A stretch of DNA of 34,224 bases from Akkermansia muciniphila. GTDB lineage: Bacteria > Verrucomicrobiota > Verrucomicrobiia > Limisphaerales > F1-80-MAGS106. A program made the position numbers and the translations under genes. Below, one piece after another: positions 8,716-17,506 of the stretch. The notes beneath the pieces were generated by a model. That model was not told the origin of the DNA, made no database searches, and saw only the letters and a list, made by a program, of their open reading frames with translations. Position 1 is the first letter of the stretch. Every line of letters begins with the position of its first letter. The stretch is from contig CAMBEJ010000047.1 of the NCBI GenBank assembly GCA_945865375.1, positions 1-34,224 on the forward strand, read 5' to 3'.

Positions 8716-8863
8716 GAGGCCAATTTGGTCATTCTTTGCGGCACTCCTCGAATTACTCACCAGGAGACGTAATGTGCTTGCGGTCGGTCTGCTGCTATGA
8801 CGCGGCGCAAGGGTCGCTGGTTCTGCTCGCTTTTCCCGGCATCGTTGGGTAAGTTGACTGAAA

Positions 8864-9055
8864 ATGAGTGTCGAAACTTTGATGCGAGAATTTGAAACGA
8901 CTCTGGAATTTGTGGCTCTGCCAGAGATTCCCGGTGCCTCGCGCGTTGGTTTGATACGGGGCGCAAGATTGCCGGATCCTGCCCCGGAATTGAGCCAGGA
9001 AGAGTGGGACAAGTTCGAGAAGGACATCGAGGAGTCGTTTGAAAAGGTGGTTTAG
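8864..9055 (+). CDS. Small acidic protein, probable antitoxin partner of the PIN toxin
   Basis: The product is 63 residues from an ATG at 8864. It ends TAG 12 bp before the GTG start of the PIN-domain gene, the usual order (antitoxin first) and spacing for a type II toxin-antitoxin pair. The C-terminal half is strongly acidic (ELSQEEWDKFEKDIEESFEKV), which fits a segment that wraps a PIN toxin. No AbrB, ribbon-helix-helix or Phd DNA-binding fold is obvious in the N-terminal part (MSVETLMREFETTLEFVALP), so autoregulation through DNA binding is not evident. The role rests mainly on position; a hypothetical protein is the alternative. Confidence 0.65.
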   Translation: MSVETLMREFETTLEFVALPEIPGASRVGLIRGARLPDPAPELSQEEWDKFEKDIEESFEKVV

Positions 9056-9067
9056 CTAATCGCACAA

Positions 9068-9448
9068 GTGGATTGCATCGCCGACACCAGTGCCGTGATT
9101 CGCCTCATGCGCCGCGATCCCGTCGTCATAGAAATTCTTCGGGACAAGCAGTTCGCAGTCACGTTCGTCACGGTGGCCGAACTTTTCGTCGGCGTGCTCA
9201 AGGCAGACCGGCCTGAAGCCGCTTTCCAAGCTGTCAATCAACAATTGACCAACCATCGTGTGATTGGCGTGTCCCAAGCGACCAGCCAAATCTACGCGCA
9301 AATCTTTGTCGAGTTGGAACGGGCGGGGCAGATGATTCCGATCAATGACACCTGGATTGCGGCGTCGGCTAGGCAGCATGACTTGCCGTTGATCGCCAGG
9401 GACAAACATTTCCTCCGAGTGCAGGGATTGCGGGTGATCGAATGCTGA
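9068..9448 (+). CDS. vapC: VapC-type PIN-domain ribonuclease toxin
   Basis: The product is 126 residues and starts at GTG 9068. It is a full-length PIN domain with all four expected acidic metal-binding residues: D6 in CIADTSAVI, E38 in VAELFVG, D94 in INDTWIAASA and D112 in LIARDKHF. VapC toxins are Mg-dependent endoribonucleases, often cutting tRNA or rRNA, held inactive by their upstream partner. The small acidic gene immediately upstream is the likely antitoxin. The module is isolated between long non-coding spacers and flanked by a direct repeat, which fits a horizontally moving stability module. The family call is firm; the RNA target is unknown. Confidence 0.9.
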   Translation: MDCIADTSAVIRLMRRDPVVIEILRDKQFAVTFVTVAELFVGVLKADRPEAAFQAVNQQLTNHRVIGVSQATSQIYAQIFVELERAGQMIPINDTWIAASARQHDLPLIARDKHFLRVQGLRVIEC

Positions 9449-9772
9449 TCCCGTTACTGCCCACCGCGTCCGAATCCAATTCCGCTCGAAAGCGGGCCGT
9501 CATAAATGCTAGCCCCGTCTACGACTGGTGCCTCGGCGGCATGCTTTCGTAGGTTGGCCAAAGGAAGTACGCCTATTCATGCTTGGCCACCCGGATGAAG
9601 GCGTGGTCCCCTTTTGACGGAGGGGGATACCTTCATGGGACTACCCTGTGCAAGAATTTGGAAATATCCTCAACCCGAACGATTCGAGGCTTGTTCTCTG
9701 GGCAAAAACTCTCTTGGATCCAGAGGGCCGTTTGATCTTGCTCCCATGGATCCAGACGGCGAGCGTCAGGGT
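9449..9772. other. Intergenic spacer, 324 bp
   Basis: The spacer lies between vapC and the short Gly-rich protein gene. It contains a small hairpin 33 bp after the vapC stop (CCGCT 9482-9486, loop CGAA, AGCGG 9491-9495), not followed by a T tract, and the second direct repeat copy at 9584-9665. An open frame continues upstream from 9773 to a TTG at 9614 but runs through the repeat and does not look like protein. Confidence 0.55.
9584..9665 (+). repeat. Direct repeat copy 2, right of the toxin-antitoxin module
   Basis: This is the partner of 8638-8715, about 950 bp away in the same orientation. It shares TGGCCAC, GAAGGCG, GGTCCCC-TTTT, a G-rich block and the final 20-bp identity (9646-9665). 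The GGTCCCC...GGGGGATACC portion is an imperfect inverted repeat. Confidence 0.7.
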
Positions 9773-10060
9773 ATGAAAAACCAAGGGCCTATGATTCCTC
9801 CTTTGATGGTGACGAGACTGCTCCTCTTCCTTGTCGTGCTCGTTCTCTTTCGCTCGCTGGCCGGTGAGCAAGCGACCGCCGTGGCTGCGTTGACCGCAGG
9901 ATTCGTCACAGGCATCACGGTCACCTTCGGCGGTTCCGGCTACAGCAGTGAGCCAGCGGTAACGATAAGCGGAGGGGGTGGCACTGGCGCAGCGGCCAAA
10001 GCCTTCTTGAATGGCGACAAGGTGGCCTCAGTGATCGTGTTGAACGCGGGCATAGGCTAA
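9773..10060 (+). CDS. Short secreted Gly-rich repeat protein, probably truncated
   Basis: The product is 95 residues from the ATG at 9773. A hydrophobic leader (VTRLLLFLVVLVLFRSLAG) precedes AVAALTAGFVTGITVTFGGSGYSSEPAVTISGGGGTGAAAKAFLNGDKVASVIVLNAGIG. From recall of similar sequences, this G-S-G-Y-x-x-x-P-x-V-x-I repeat occurs in long secreted proteins of Verrucomicrobiota, usually followed by another GSGYxxxPTVTI strand. Here the frame stops directly after NAGIG, where that strand would begin, so the gene looks like a remnant or an early-stop version. Its position beside the direct repeat fits a rearranged region. It may still be expressed as a short exported peptide. Confidence 0.5.
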   Translation: MKNQGPMIPPLMVTRLLLFLVVLVLFRSLAGEQATAVAALTAGFVTGITVTFGGSGYSSEPAVTISGGGGTGAAAKAFLNGDKVASVIVLNAGIG

Positions 10061-10130
10061 CCCTAATGAGAATTGCTGGAAAGGTTGACCTCCGCAATCA
10101 GTTCTGATTATCTTTGGTCCTTTGCTAAAA

Positions 10131-11084
10131 ATGACACTCAATCCGATTAGAGCCGCGTTGATTTCCTTTGTGCAGTGGTTCGATTCCGATTACGGGAGCC
10201 GCGAGCTCACAGAAAACAAATCCGAGCCTGAACGTGTTGATTGGGTGCGTTGCATTCCATTTCTGTCTTTGCACGCAGGTTGCTTGGGCGTTTTCATCAC
10301 GGGGTGGAGTTGGACAGCGATTTTTCTGACCATCCTCCTCTATTTTGTCCGCATGTTTGGCATCACGGGCTTTTACCATCGTTACTTTTCTCACCGCAGC
10401 TTCCAAACTTCCCGTTTCATGCAGTTTTGGTTTGCGGTGCTCGGTGGCTCGGCAGCTCAACGAGGTCCCCTGTGGTGGGCCTGCCAGCATCGCCACCACC
10501 ATCAGCATTCAGACGATGAAAGCGACCCCCATTCCCCGAAGCAACACGGTTTCTGGTGGGCGCATGTCGGCTGGATCACCAGCTCACACAACTTTCCAAC
10601 CGATTACAGCCGGGTCAAAGATCTTGCCAAATATCCTGAGCTCGTTTTCCTAAACCGGTTCGATGCGCTCGTTCCGTTCGCCTTGGCTCTTTCCCTTTTT
10701 GTGCTCGGCGGCATTCTAGAGAGAACCTCTCCCGAGCTCGGAGTCACGGGGGGCCAATTCTTAGTATGGGGATTTTTCATCAGCACCACGTTGCTTTTCC
10801 ATGGAACTTCCAGCATCAACTCTCTAGCCCATCTTATTGGTAAAAAGCGATTTACCACTGATGATGACAGCCGGAACAGCCTGCTCTTGGCTCTCCTCAC
10901 CCTCGGCGAAGGCTGGCATAACAACCACCATCACTACATGCACTCGACACGCCAGGGGTTTTTCTGGTGGGAGATCGACATCACTTTCTATTTGCTCAAA
11001 AGCCTATCCTGGTTGGGGATTATTTGGGAACTCAGACCAGTCCCCGCTGAGGTCCGTCTCGGACGAATAGGGACCGGAGACTAA
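10131..11084 (+). CDS. Membrane fatty acid desaturase (acyl-CoA/acyl-lipid delta-9 type)
   Basis: The product is 317 residues from ATG 10131; an in-frame TTG at 10122 is an alternative. All three histidine boxes of the di-iron membrane desaturases are present: HRYFSH (residues 83-88), HRHHH (120-124) and HNNHHH (263-268). Hydrophobic segments between them would form the four-helix membrane core. The family inserts a cis double bond into saturated acyl chains using O2 and an electron donor, adjusting membrane fluidity; bacterial members of this subtype resemble stearoyl-CoA desaturase. The gene stands alone, and its stop is 9 bp from the stop of the convergent recO. Exact regiospecificity cannot be told from sequence. 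Confidence 0.9.
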   Translation: MTLNPIRAALISFVQWFDSDYGSRELTENKSEPERVDWVRCIPFLSLHAGCLGVFITGWSWTAIFLTILLYFVRMFGITGFYHRYFSHRSFQTSRFMQFWFAVLGGSAAQRGPLWWACQHRHHHQHSDDESDPHSPKQHGFWWAHVGWITSSHNFPTDYSRVKDLAKYPELVFLNRFDALVPFALALSLFVLGGILERTSPELGVTGGQFLVWGFFISTTLLFHGTSSINSLAHLIGKKRFTTDDDSRNSLLLALLTLGEGWHNNHHHYMHSTRQGFFWWEIDITFYLLKSLSWLGIIWELRPVPAEVRLGRIGTGD

Positions 11085-11093
11085 CAGAGCCCG

Positions 11094-11741
11094 CTACTTC
11101 TTGAACTCACCTCGATCAGGACGCCCCTTCGGAACGCGCCCAAACTGGTCGTCAATCAACCCCCCAAGCTTGCCGTGCAGCTCCCAAATCTGAGCCGCCG
11201 CCAGCCTAAGTCCCGCGCAATCGGAAAGCGGCCGCTCCACGAATCGCTCCCATATCCTTCTCGTTCCCAAGGTCAACCCCGCCACTTCGGCAGGGGGCAG
11301 CACCCCAAGCAGGTGCATCAACTGGATCTCGTATCCAAACTGGGCCGTAGCTGGAAAGGCCGTGCCCTGCAAGCACAGGAGAGCTCCGTCAAACAAACCT
11401 GCCACCTCCGGAATCGGTGTTTCCGTTTCTGTCGCTAGCTCGATCAAGTGCACAAAATAGGAGGCTAGCGAGATGCGATTGAAGTCCAAGCGAAGCGCTG
11501 CACGGACATCCTTCAGTTGGACTTCAGTCAGGATATGGAGATCAGATCGAGGGTTTCGACTAAACCCAAACTCGGCCGCGTAAAACAAATCGAGTCTCCC
11601 AAGGAAGGGTGACTTGGGACGGCGGGCGCCTTTGGCGATTGTGGCAATCCGTCCGTGCTCATGCGTCAACCAATGCACGATCACGCTCGTCTCGCTCATC
11701 GGGTGAACCCGAAGAATTGTCCCTGTCCCTGTAGCTCTCAA
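11094..11741 (-). CDS. recO: DNA repair protein RecO
   Basis: The product is 215 residues. It begins with the RecO OB-fold pattern [41 protein letters not shown]. RecO anneals single strands and helps RecR load RecA onto SSB-coated DNA in the RecFOR recombinational repair pathway. The start is a TTG at 11741, chosen because family members have about 12-15 residues ahead of the P-x-S-E-T motif; the ATG at 11699 would remove the first beta strand. No four-cysteine zinc knuckle is seen in the C-terminal part, unlike some RecO proteins. It is divergent from nadB, with 54 bp between the chosen starts. Confidence 0.9.
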   Translation of the reverse strand: MRATGTGTILRVHPMSETSVIVHWLTHEHGRIATIAKGARRPKSPFLGRLDLFYAAEFGFSRNPRSDLHILTEVQLKDVRAALRLDFNRISLASYFVHLIELATETETPIPEVAGLFDGALLCLQGTAFPATAQFGYEIQLMHLLGVLPPAEVAGLTLGTRRIWERFVERPLSDCAGLRLAAAQIWELHGKLGGLIDDQFGRVPKGRPDRGEFKK

Positions 11742-11795
11742 GATTCAAAAGCAGAAACCAGAAAGCTGAAAGTTGAAAGTCAGAACTTGACCATT

Positions 11796-13493
11796 ATGTC
11801 ATTGCCGAGCGGCACAGACCCTTGTATGCAGCCTTGGTCAATGACTCAGAGGCGATTCGAGTTCGATTATCTAGTTCTGGGAAGCGGCATCGCGGGTCTG
11901 TCTTTCGCCATGCGCGCCTCCTTGAATGGCCGGGTAGCCATCATCACCAAGAAACACCGGGCGGAGTCCAACACGAATTACGCCCAAGGGGGCATCGCCG
12001 CAGTCACCAGCAAAGAAGACAGCTATGAAATGCACGTGCAAGACACGCTCACCTCAGGTGCCGGTTTGTGCAAGGAACACGTGGTCCGGACTATCGTTGA
12101 AGAGGGCCCCTCGCGCATCGCTGAGCTGATTGAGCTCGGGATGCGGTTCTCGGAGCGCGTGATCCCGTTTTCGGGAGGTGCCAAGGAGCTCGATCTGGGC
12201 AGGGAGGGAGGACACTCCAAACGCCGAATTCTACACGCAAAAGATATCACGGGTCGTGAGATCGAACGCGCCCTTCTCGCAGCGATCGCCCAGCGCCCGT
12301 CCATCACGATTTTTGAGGATCACTTCGCGATCGACTTGATCACACAAAGTAAGCTCGGCTCCAAAGCACCCAACCGTTGCCTCGGGGCCTACGTGCTGAA
12401 CCGGAACACAAACGAAGTCGGAACTTTTATCGCACCGATGGTTTTGTTGGCGACCGGCGGCTGCGGCAAAGTCTATCTTTACACCACAAATCCCGACATC
12501 GCGACCGGAGACGGAGTCGCCATGGCCTACCGCGCCGGCGCGTCGATCGCCAACATGGAATTCATCCAGTTCCATCCCACGTGCCTCTACCATCCAAAGG
12601 CGAAATCATTCCTGATAAGCGAGGCGGTTCGGGGTGAAGGAGGCATCCTACGGGACACCCAGGGAACCGAATTCATGGATCGCTACCATCCCCTGAAATC
12701 TTTGGCCCCCAGGGATGTGGTGGCCCGCGCAATCGACACCGAAATGAAACGATCTGGAGCCGATTGTGTGCACCTGGACATCACCCATAAACCAGCGCGG
12801 TTTGTGATGGACCGCTTCCCAAATATCTACAAGACCTGCCTCGAATACGGCATCGACATCACCAAGGATCCCATCCCGGTGGTGCCGGCGGCTCATTACC
12901 AATGCGGAGGCGTGGAAACCAACGTCAACGGGCAAACAGACATCCCAGGGCTTTTTGCGGTTGGCGAAGTCGCCTGCACGGGGTTGCACGGCGCCAACCG
13001 TCTGGCGAGCAACTCGCTTTTGGAAGCGCTGGTCTGCGCTCATCGCGCGGCAGATCATGTCATCTCAACAGCGCCTCACAAACTCGATCGTGAAATCCCC
13101 GACTGGCAGTCCGGCGAGGCCCTGAACCCTGACGAATTAGTAGTGGTTTCTCATAACTGGGACGAGATTCGCCGCTTGATGTGGGATTACGTGGGGATCG
13201 TGCGAACCACCAAGCGGCTCAACCGTGCACAAAAACGAATCGCGAACCTCCTCCTGGAAATTCAGGAATATTACTGGGACTTTCGTGTCACCGGCGACCT
13301 CCTGGAGCTGCGCAATATCGCCACGGTCGCCGAATTGATCGTGGCCAGTGCTCTCGCTCGCCCCGAGAGCCGCGGTTTGAATTATAACCTGGACTTCCCG
13401 ACTCCCGATCCCGAGTGGTCGCAACGCGACTCGGTGCTCAGAAAAGAGGGCTCGACAACGGTTTCGCCCCCACCCGTCGTCAAAACAACGTGA
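11796..13493 (+). CDS. nadB: L-aspartate oxidase (quinolinate synthesis, NAD de novo pathway)
   Basis: The product is 565 residues. It is a flavoprotein that oxidises L-aspartate to iminoaspartate, which NadA condenses with dihydroxyacetone phosphate to quinolinate. Visible motifs are the FAD Rossmann loop [10 protein letters not shown] (residues 29-38), [76 protein letters not shown] and the C-terminal FAD-contact block [24 protein letters not shown]. This pattern separates NadB from succinate dehydrogenase flavoproteins. The frame is open back to 11655, inside recO, so the start is uncertain: ATG 11796 is used, and ATGs at 11826 and 11841 are plausible because the conserved region begins only at [13 protein letters not shown]. 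No nadA or nadC is in the window. Confidence 0.93.
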   Translation: MSLPSGTDPCMQPWSMTQRRFEFDYLVLGSGIAGLSFAMRASLNGRVAIITKKHRAESNTNYAQGGIAAVTSKEDSYEMHVQDTLTSGAGLCKEHVVRTIVEEGPSRIAELIELGMRFSERVIPFSGGAKELDLGREGGHSKRRILHAKDITGREIERALLAAIAQRPSITIFEDHFAIDLITQSKLGSKAPNRCLGAYVLNRNTNEVGTFIAPMVLLATGGCGKVYLYTTNPDIATGDGVAMAYRAGASIANMEFIQFHPTCLYHPKAKSFLISEAVRGEGGILRDTQGTEFMDRYHPLKSLAPRDVVARAIDTEMKRSGADCVHLDITHKPARFVMDRFPNIYKTCLEYGIDITKDPIPVVPAAHYQCGGVETNVNGQTDIPGLFAVGEVACTGLHGANRLASNSLLEALVCAHRAADHVISTAPHKLDREIPDWQSGEALNPDELVVVSHNWDEIRRLMWDYVGIVRTTKRLNRAQKRIANLLLEIQEYYWDFRVTGDLLELRNIATVAELIVASALARPESRGLNYNLDFPTPDPEWSQRDSVLRKEGSTTVSPPPVVKTT

Positions 13494-13701
13494 CAAATGC
13501 CGAGTGCGACACCGTCGAGCCTTGAGATTTCATTAAATCGAGAGCGGTTCGAGTCCGCGCCTTTCCGTTGCTCTGTGGACTTGGGCAACACACGCGCTCC
13601 GCTCCTTACGAGCACAGCGGGGTTCGAAACGAAACCAGTTCGGGCGAGTTGTGCGGCTTCAGGGTTTCGCTCGGCGCCTGGATCTGAGATCCACCGATCG
13701 C

Positions 13702-16700
13702 TCAGCCCAACAAATCCCTCATCTCATCCCATGTCAACGCTTCCACAAGGCTCTCCTCACCTCCAAGCATGCTCTGGATCATCTCCCTTTTTCGGCCCTG
13801 CAAACTCAGGATCTTTTCCTCCACAGTGCCTCGCATGATCAGCTTGTAACTCGTCACCACTCTTGACTGGCCGATCCGATGAGCGCGATCGGTCGCTTGA
13901 TCTTCCACGGCAGGATTCCACCAGGGATCAAAATGAATCACCGTATCCGCCCCAGTCAGATTCAATCCCACACCTCCCGCTTTCAGCGAAATCAAAAACA
14001 CCGGGATCGCGGAGTCCTGCTGAAATCGTGCCACAACCGCCCCCCGATCGACCGTGCCTCCGTCCAGATAACAGTATCGCACTGAGCCCGCGTCCAAACG
14101 CTCACGCAGAATAGTGAGCATTGAAACGAACTGGCTGAAAACGAGAACTCGATGCCCACCATCGATGACTTCCTCCAACAGTTCATCAAACATCTCGATC
14201 TTGCCGGAGCTCATGGAAGGATCGATCCCATCGACCTTGAGCAGCCGCGGATCGCAGCAGACCTGGCGAAGCCTGAGGAGCGCGTTCAGGGCCGCGATCC
14301 GGCCCTTCCCAACAGACTGCTGGATCCCGACCTCCATGACCTCTTTGCGACCGGCATCCAGGATCTGTCGATAGATCGCCGCCTGATCAGCGTTCATCTC
14401 GCAGAACGCAACTTGCTCAATTTTTGAAGGCAGATCAGCCATGACGTCGCGCTTCAGTCGCCGTAACATGAAAGGCCGGAGCCGACGCGCCAACCGAGCC
14501 TGAGCCACGCTGTCCTTTTCCCTGGTGATAGGAATTTCATAACGTTCTTTAAAGTCGGAGACTGATCCCAAATAGCTCGGCATCAGGAAGTCGAAAATCG
14601 ACCACACATCGAGCACCGAGTTTTCAAGAGGCGTGCCGGTCAAAACAAACCGGTGCGCGCCTCGAATCGCCTTCACCGCGAGGGCATTTTGGGTCTGTCT
14701 GTTTTTGATGTGCTGGGCTTCGTCCAAGATCACGGTGTCGAAGGCGACCTCGCTGTATCGCTCAGAATCTCGTCGAAGAAGGGCGTAGCTGGTGACCACG
14801 ACGTCGTGTCGGATCAGTTGCTCAAAGAGTCCCTTCCGGCTTGGGCCATCGATGGCGAGAACGCGTAGCTCGGGAGTGAATTTCGCAGCCTCGGCGACCC
14901 AGTTAAACACGAGGCTCGTGGGGCACACGATCAGCGCTGGGCACTTCAAGTCTCTGGAATCCTCGCGCACCCCGCTCCGCTCCTGGGTCCGCCCAATTTC
15001 CCGGACAAGCACGCGAATAAAGGCGAGTGTTTGAACCGTTTTTCCAAGGCCCATCTCGTCGGCCAATATGCCGCCAAACCCGCTCTGGCGTAGGAACCCC
15101 ATCCAGGCCACTCCCGTTTGCTGGTAAGGCCTTAAGACCTTCGATAGATCTCCAAGATCAGGGGTTTCAATTGTCTGACTCCCGCTCTGTCGTCCCACCT
15201 GTTCGCGCCACTCTTTGGGTGCCTCCAGTTTCCACGATTCATGCGCCCTCAAACTCGAATCCAAAAAGCCTGCCTGGATTTTGGGAATCCGGTATGCTCC
15301 CGCACTCTGCTCTGGAGCACAATCCACCAGAATCTCTTGCAACTCCTCGACCGCGCCCGTATCCAACAAGGCAAACTTCCCATTCTTCAAGCGCGTGTGA
15401 CTCTGGCCGGAGCGGAGCAATCGTTGGACTTCGGATGCCGCCAACCTATCGCCTCCTTGTGTGGCGTAGGATAAGTGCAGGTCAAACCATTGCTCTCCAG
15501 AGGGTGTGATCTCGAACCGCGGTTGAACGCGATCCAGTCCCTGCGTGGTGGCCCGTTCCAAGCGCTCCTCCAGCGTCACTTCCCAGTCCTTTTGAAGCCG
15601 TGTGTAGGTTCGCGCAAAAAACCGCAACACACCCTCCTCGCCCGTAAGCAGATACCTGCCTTGTGTGTCCGGCCCGATAAATCCCGATCGAGTCAACTGC
15701 TCCAGAGCACTCCGCTCCGAAGCGAGGTCGCGCGTCGAATAACGAAGTGGATCGACGGGGTCGGCGATCCATAAACTCTCCTGGTTTGAGGCAATGCCTA
15801 AAGTGAGGATCCTCGGACCATAGCCGCATTGAAGCCGCGCCTGCAACCGCGCCAACCCACCGGCCAGCTCCAAAAGAAATCGGGGCTGCAACGGTTCCAG
15901 TCTGAACTGGTCGATCGTGAAATTGGCCTCTGTTCCCGGACTCGCCGCCAGCGCAGGCCAATCGTGGCTTAAAAAATTCGGGACCTGCCCTCGTTTGATC
16001 CGCATCGGGCCCTTCATCAACTCCGCCAGGACCGGACTGGTCATCATGGGGTGCAGCGTTTGTCCTGTGAAAACCCAGGTCGTCTCGGCTCTGAACACTG
16101 CGGGCTTGGATGCGATGGGTCCGGTTTGAAGGCTGATCTCCCCTTCAGGCTCGAGGCGCGCCCGAACGGGCGGCGCCCACAACTTCTGGAGGACTTTCAC
16201 ACTCTGGTTCCTCCCAACACTCACTCTGGGATGCTCCACCAAAACCCGGAGCAACCTGGTGAAATCCGAAACAGAAATCTGCATCATGGCCGGAGCCCCT
16301 CCCCCGCTCAACAACTCGATCTCATCCAGAACTCGCGAGTCTGCTTCGTCGAATCGCCATTCCCTGTCATGCGGCAACACATCGAGAGGCCGCCGCGTGG
16401 CTCCAGCCTTCGCCTCGAAATACATCATCACCACCCCCCGCGGCGCACCTTGACCCAGAAGAGGGGGCAGGATGACAAACAATTCCGCAGGATCACCCCC
16501 GGCGGAAACCCCAGGGGCCACCCGCCGCAACCCTCGAACCGCTGCCGCGCCGGGTGCCTTCGGCCTCCCTGCGTCCTGGGTCAAGGCGCCCCTTCCAGTC
16601 GCGACCGCAGATCTCGAAGCCGCTGGGGGCTTCGAGCTTTCCGTCGATCGCTTCAAGGCCTCGACGCTCTGGAGATGATGCACTCCAACCGCGACAGAGT

Positions 16701-16944
16701 GAGCACAGATCAATCCCCACTGCCTGGATTGTCGGCACGGACAAAGGTTCTCGATTTCCAAGGCCCCTTTGATGACAAGTCCTGCGCGATATGAGCTCTG
16801 CCCCTCTTGAACGACACCCTTCAAAACTGGGGGCGTCCAACTGGAGCTGAGCACACGATCCGCCGCCACGAGGCCGCGCGCGCTTTTCATAGCTTCCCAG
16901 CCAGCCGCCTTCGCTAAAAACGATTCTGTCAAGTCAATGCTCAT
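13702..16944 (-). CDS. SNF2-family helicase with N-terminal SWIM zinc finger
   Basis: The product is 1080 residues. The N-terminus carries a SWIM zinc-binding motif, C68-x-C70 followed by C80-x-H82 in a CPCRQSRQWGLICAH context. A central region of about 500 residues has no recognised motif. The C-terminal half is a complete SNF2 ATPase: ADEMGLGKTVQT (Walker A, near residue 630), CPTSLVFNW, VILDEAQHIKN (DEAQ box, near 740), LTGTPLENS, SLKAGGVGLNLTGAD, HFDPWWNPAVEDQATDRAHRIGQ (motif VI, near 1020). Such proteins are ATP-driven double-stranded DNA translocases that remodel protein-DNA or RNA polymerase-DNA complexes. It is transcribed towards nadB and divergent from the receiver-like gene at 17065. 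The family is clear; the cellular target is unknown. Confidence 0.92.
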   Translation of the reverse strand: MSIDLTESFLAKAAGWEAMKSARGLVAADRVLSSSWTPPVLKGVVQEGQSSYRAGLVIKGALEIENLCPCRQSRQWGLICAHSVAVGVHHLQSVEALKRSTESSKPPAASRSAVATGRGALTQDAGRPKAPGAAAVRGLRRVAPGVSAGGDPAELFVILPPLLGQGAPRGVVMMYFEAKAGATRRPLDVLPHDREWRFDEADSRVLDEIELLSGGGAPAMMQISVSDFTRLLRVLVEHPRVSVGRNQSVKVLQKLWAPPVRARLEPEGEISLQTGPIASKPAVFRAETTWVFTGQTLHPMMTSPVLAELMKGPMRIKRGQVPNFLSHDWPALAASPGTEANFTIDQFRLEPLQPRFLLELAGGLARLQARLQCGYGPRILTLGIASNQESLWIADPVDPLRYSTRDLASERSALEQLTRSGFIGPDTQGRYLLTGEEGVLRFFARTYTRLQKDWEVTLEERLERATTQGLDRVQPRFEITPSGEQWFDLHLSYATQGGDRLAASEVQRLLRSGQSHTRLKNGKFALLDTGAVEELQEILVDCAPEQSAGAYRIPKIQAGFLDSSLRAHESWKLEAPKEWREQVGRQSGSQTIETPDLGDLSKVLRPYQQTGVAWMGFLRQSGFGGILADEMGLGKTVQTLAFIRVLVREIGRTQERSGVREDSRDLKCPALIVCPTSLVFNWVAEAAKFTPELRVLAIDGPSRKGLFEQLIRHDVVVTSYALLRRDSERYSEVAFDTVILDEAQHIKNRQTQNALAVKAIRGAHRFVLTGTPLENSVLDVWSIFDFLMPSYLGSVSDFKERYEIPITREKDSVAQARLARRLRPFMLRRLKRDVMADLPSKIEQVAFCEMNADQAAIYRQILDAGRKEVMEVGIQQSVGKGRIAALNALLRLRQVCCDPRLLKVDGIDPSMSSGKIEMFDELLEEVIDGGHRVLVFSQFVSMLTILRERLDAGSVRYCYLDGGTVDRGAVVARFQQDSAIPVFLISLKAGGVGLNLTGADTVIHFDPWWNPAVEDQATDRAHRIGQSRVVTSYKLIMRGTVEEKILSLQGRKREMIQSMLGGEESLVEALTWDEMRDLLG

Positions 16945-17021
16945 GGCTCTGAGAGGTGATCCAAGGCTTCTTTTTTCGGTCGAACAAATTCATCTCGTCT
17001 TGCGAGTTTTTATCTTTCAAA

Positions 17022-17034
17022 CTCAAGTCTTGAG
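17022..17034. promoter_or_regulatory. Perfect inverted repeat in a divergent intergenic region (operator candidate)
   Basis: CTCAAG-T-CTTGAG lies in the 120-bp gap between the SNF2 helicase start (16944, minus) and the receiver-like gene start (17065, plus), about 31 bp upstream of the latter. A short palindrome in a shared promoter region is the usual form of a regulator site, but no experimental or comparative support is visible. Confidence 0.3.
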
Positions 17035-17064
17035 CTCCGCTTTCGCGCAGCTAAAGCTTGACCC

Positions 17065-17439
17065 ATGACGAAACCACTGGCGCTGGTCGTATATCAAAGC
17101 CTGATGCCCGGCTCCCAAGTGGTGAACCGGCTCCAGGACCTTGGTTACCGAGTCCTGTCCATGAACGATCCCTGGGCTCTAAGGGAAACGGCTGAGCGCG
17201 AAAAACCCATCGTGGTCGTCATAGACCTCGCCTGCAAGAGCATCGATCCCCTGCCCGCGATTACTGCGGTGAGACAAAACGGAGCCACCTCCCACATACC
17301 CATTGTGGCTTTTGCGCAGTCGGTGGACGATCCGTTTATCGAAACCGCCCAGAACGCCGGCGTCACTCTCGTCGCTAACGAAGCAGCCATCCTGACGCAG
17401 TTGCCACGCCTCCTGGACCGGGCGCTGGAGTGCGATTAG
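17065..17439 (+). CDS. Stand-alone degenerate receiver-domain (CheY-like) protein
   Basis: The product is 124 residues, the size of one receiver domain. The fold pattern is recognisable: ALVVYQSLMPGSQVVNRLQDLGYRV, IVVVIDLACKSIDPLPAITAVRQN, HIPIVAFAQSVDDPFIETAQNAGVTLVANEAAILTQL. A candidate phospho-acceptor D54 (VVIDLA) remains. The acidic pair that binds Mg after strand 1 is replaced by Tyr-Gln (VVYQS), the switch Ser/Thr after strand 4 is Ala (IVAFA), and the conserved Lys is missing (LVANEA). Normal phosphotransfer is therefore doubtful, and the protein may be a pseudo-receiver used for protein contacts. No output domain is attached. It converges with the response regulator at 17507, a possible partner. 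Confidence 0.7.
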   Translation: MTKPLALVVYQSLMPGSQVVNRLQDLGYRVLSMNDPWALRETAEREKPIVVVIDLACKSIDPLPAITAVRQNGATSHIPIVAFAQSVDDPFIETAQNAGVTLVANEAAILTQLPRLLDRALECD

Positions 17440-17506
17440 AGTTGCCTGTAGCCCAAGCTGCCGCACTGGGAAACTAGGTTCTTTTCCCCCATGAACAAGA
17501 ATCGGA

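Larger units (their letters stand above)
8096..8863. other. Intergenic spacer, 768 bp, with short repeats and no confident gene
   Basis: No open frame here has convincing protein character. From left to right it holds a GC-rich stretch with no clear terminator, an AT-rich segment (about 8280-8400) that could host a promoter, a cluster of four TTGTGCG-like words (8413-8459), the left copy of an ~80-bp direct repeat (8638-8715) and a 26-codon ORF (8772-8852) with a GGAG ahead of its ATG. The small ORF ends 11 bp before the antitoxin-like gene. The spacer may be decayed accessory DNA. Confidence 0.6.

Noticed and set aside
11655..11795. N-terminal extension of nadB into recO
   Set aside because: The extra 47 residues are low in family similarity and lie antisense to the conserved recO start; initiation at 11796 or slightly later is more reasonable.
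15482..15961. Plus and minus alternative ORFs within the SNF2 helicase
   Set aside because: They are shadows in other frames of a gene whose helicase motifs are complete and in order.
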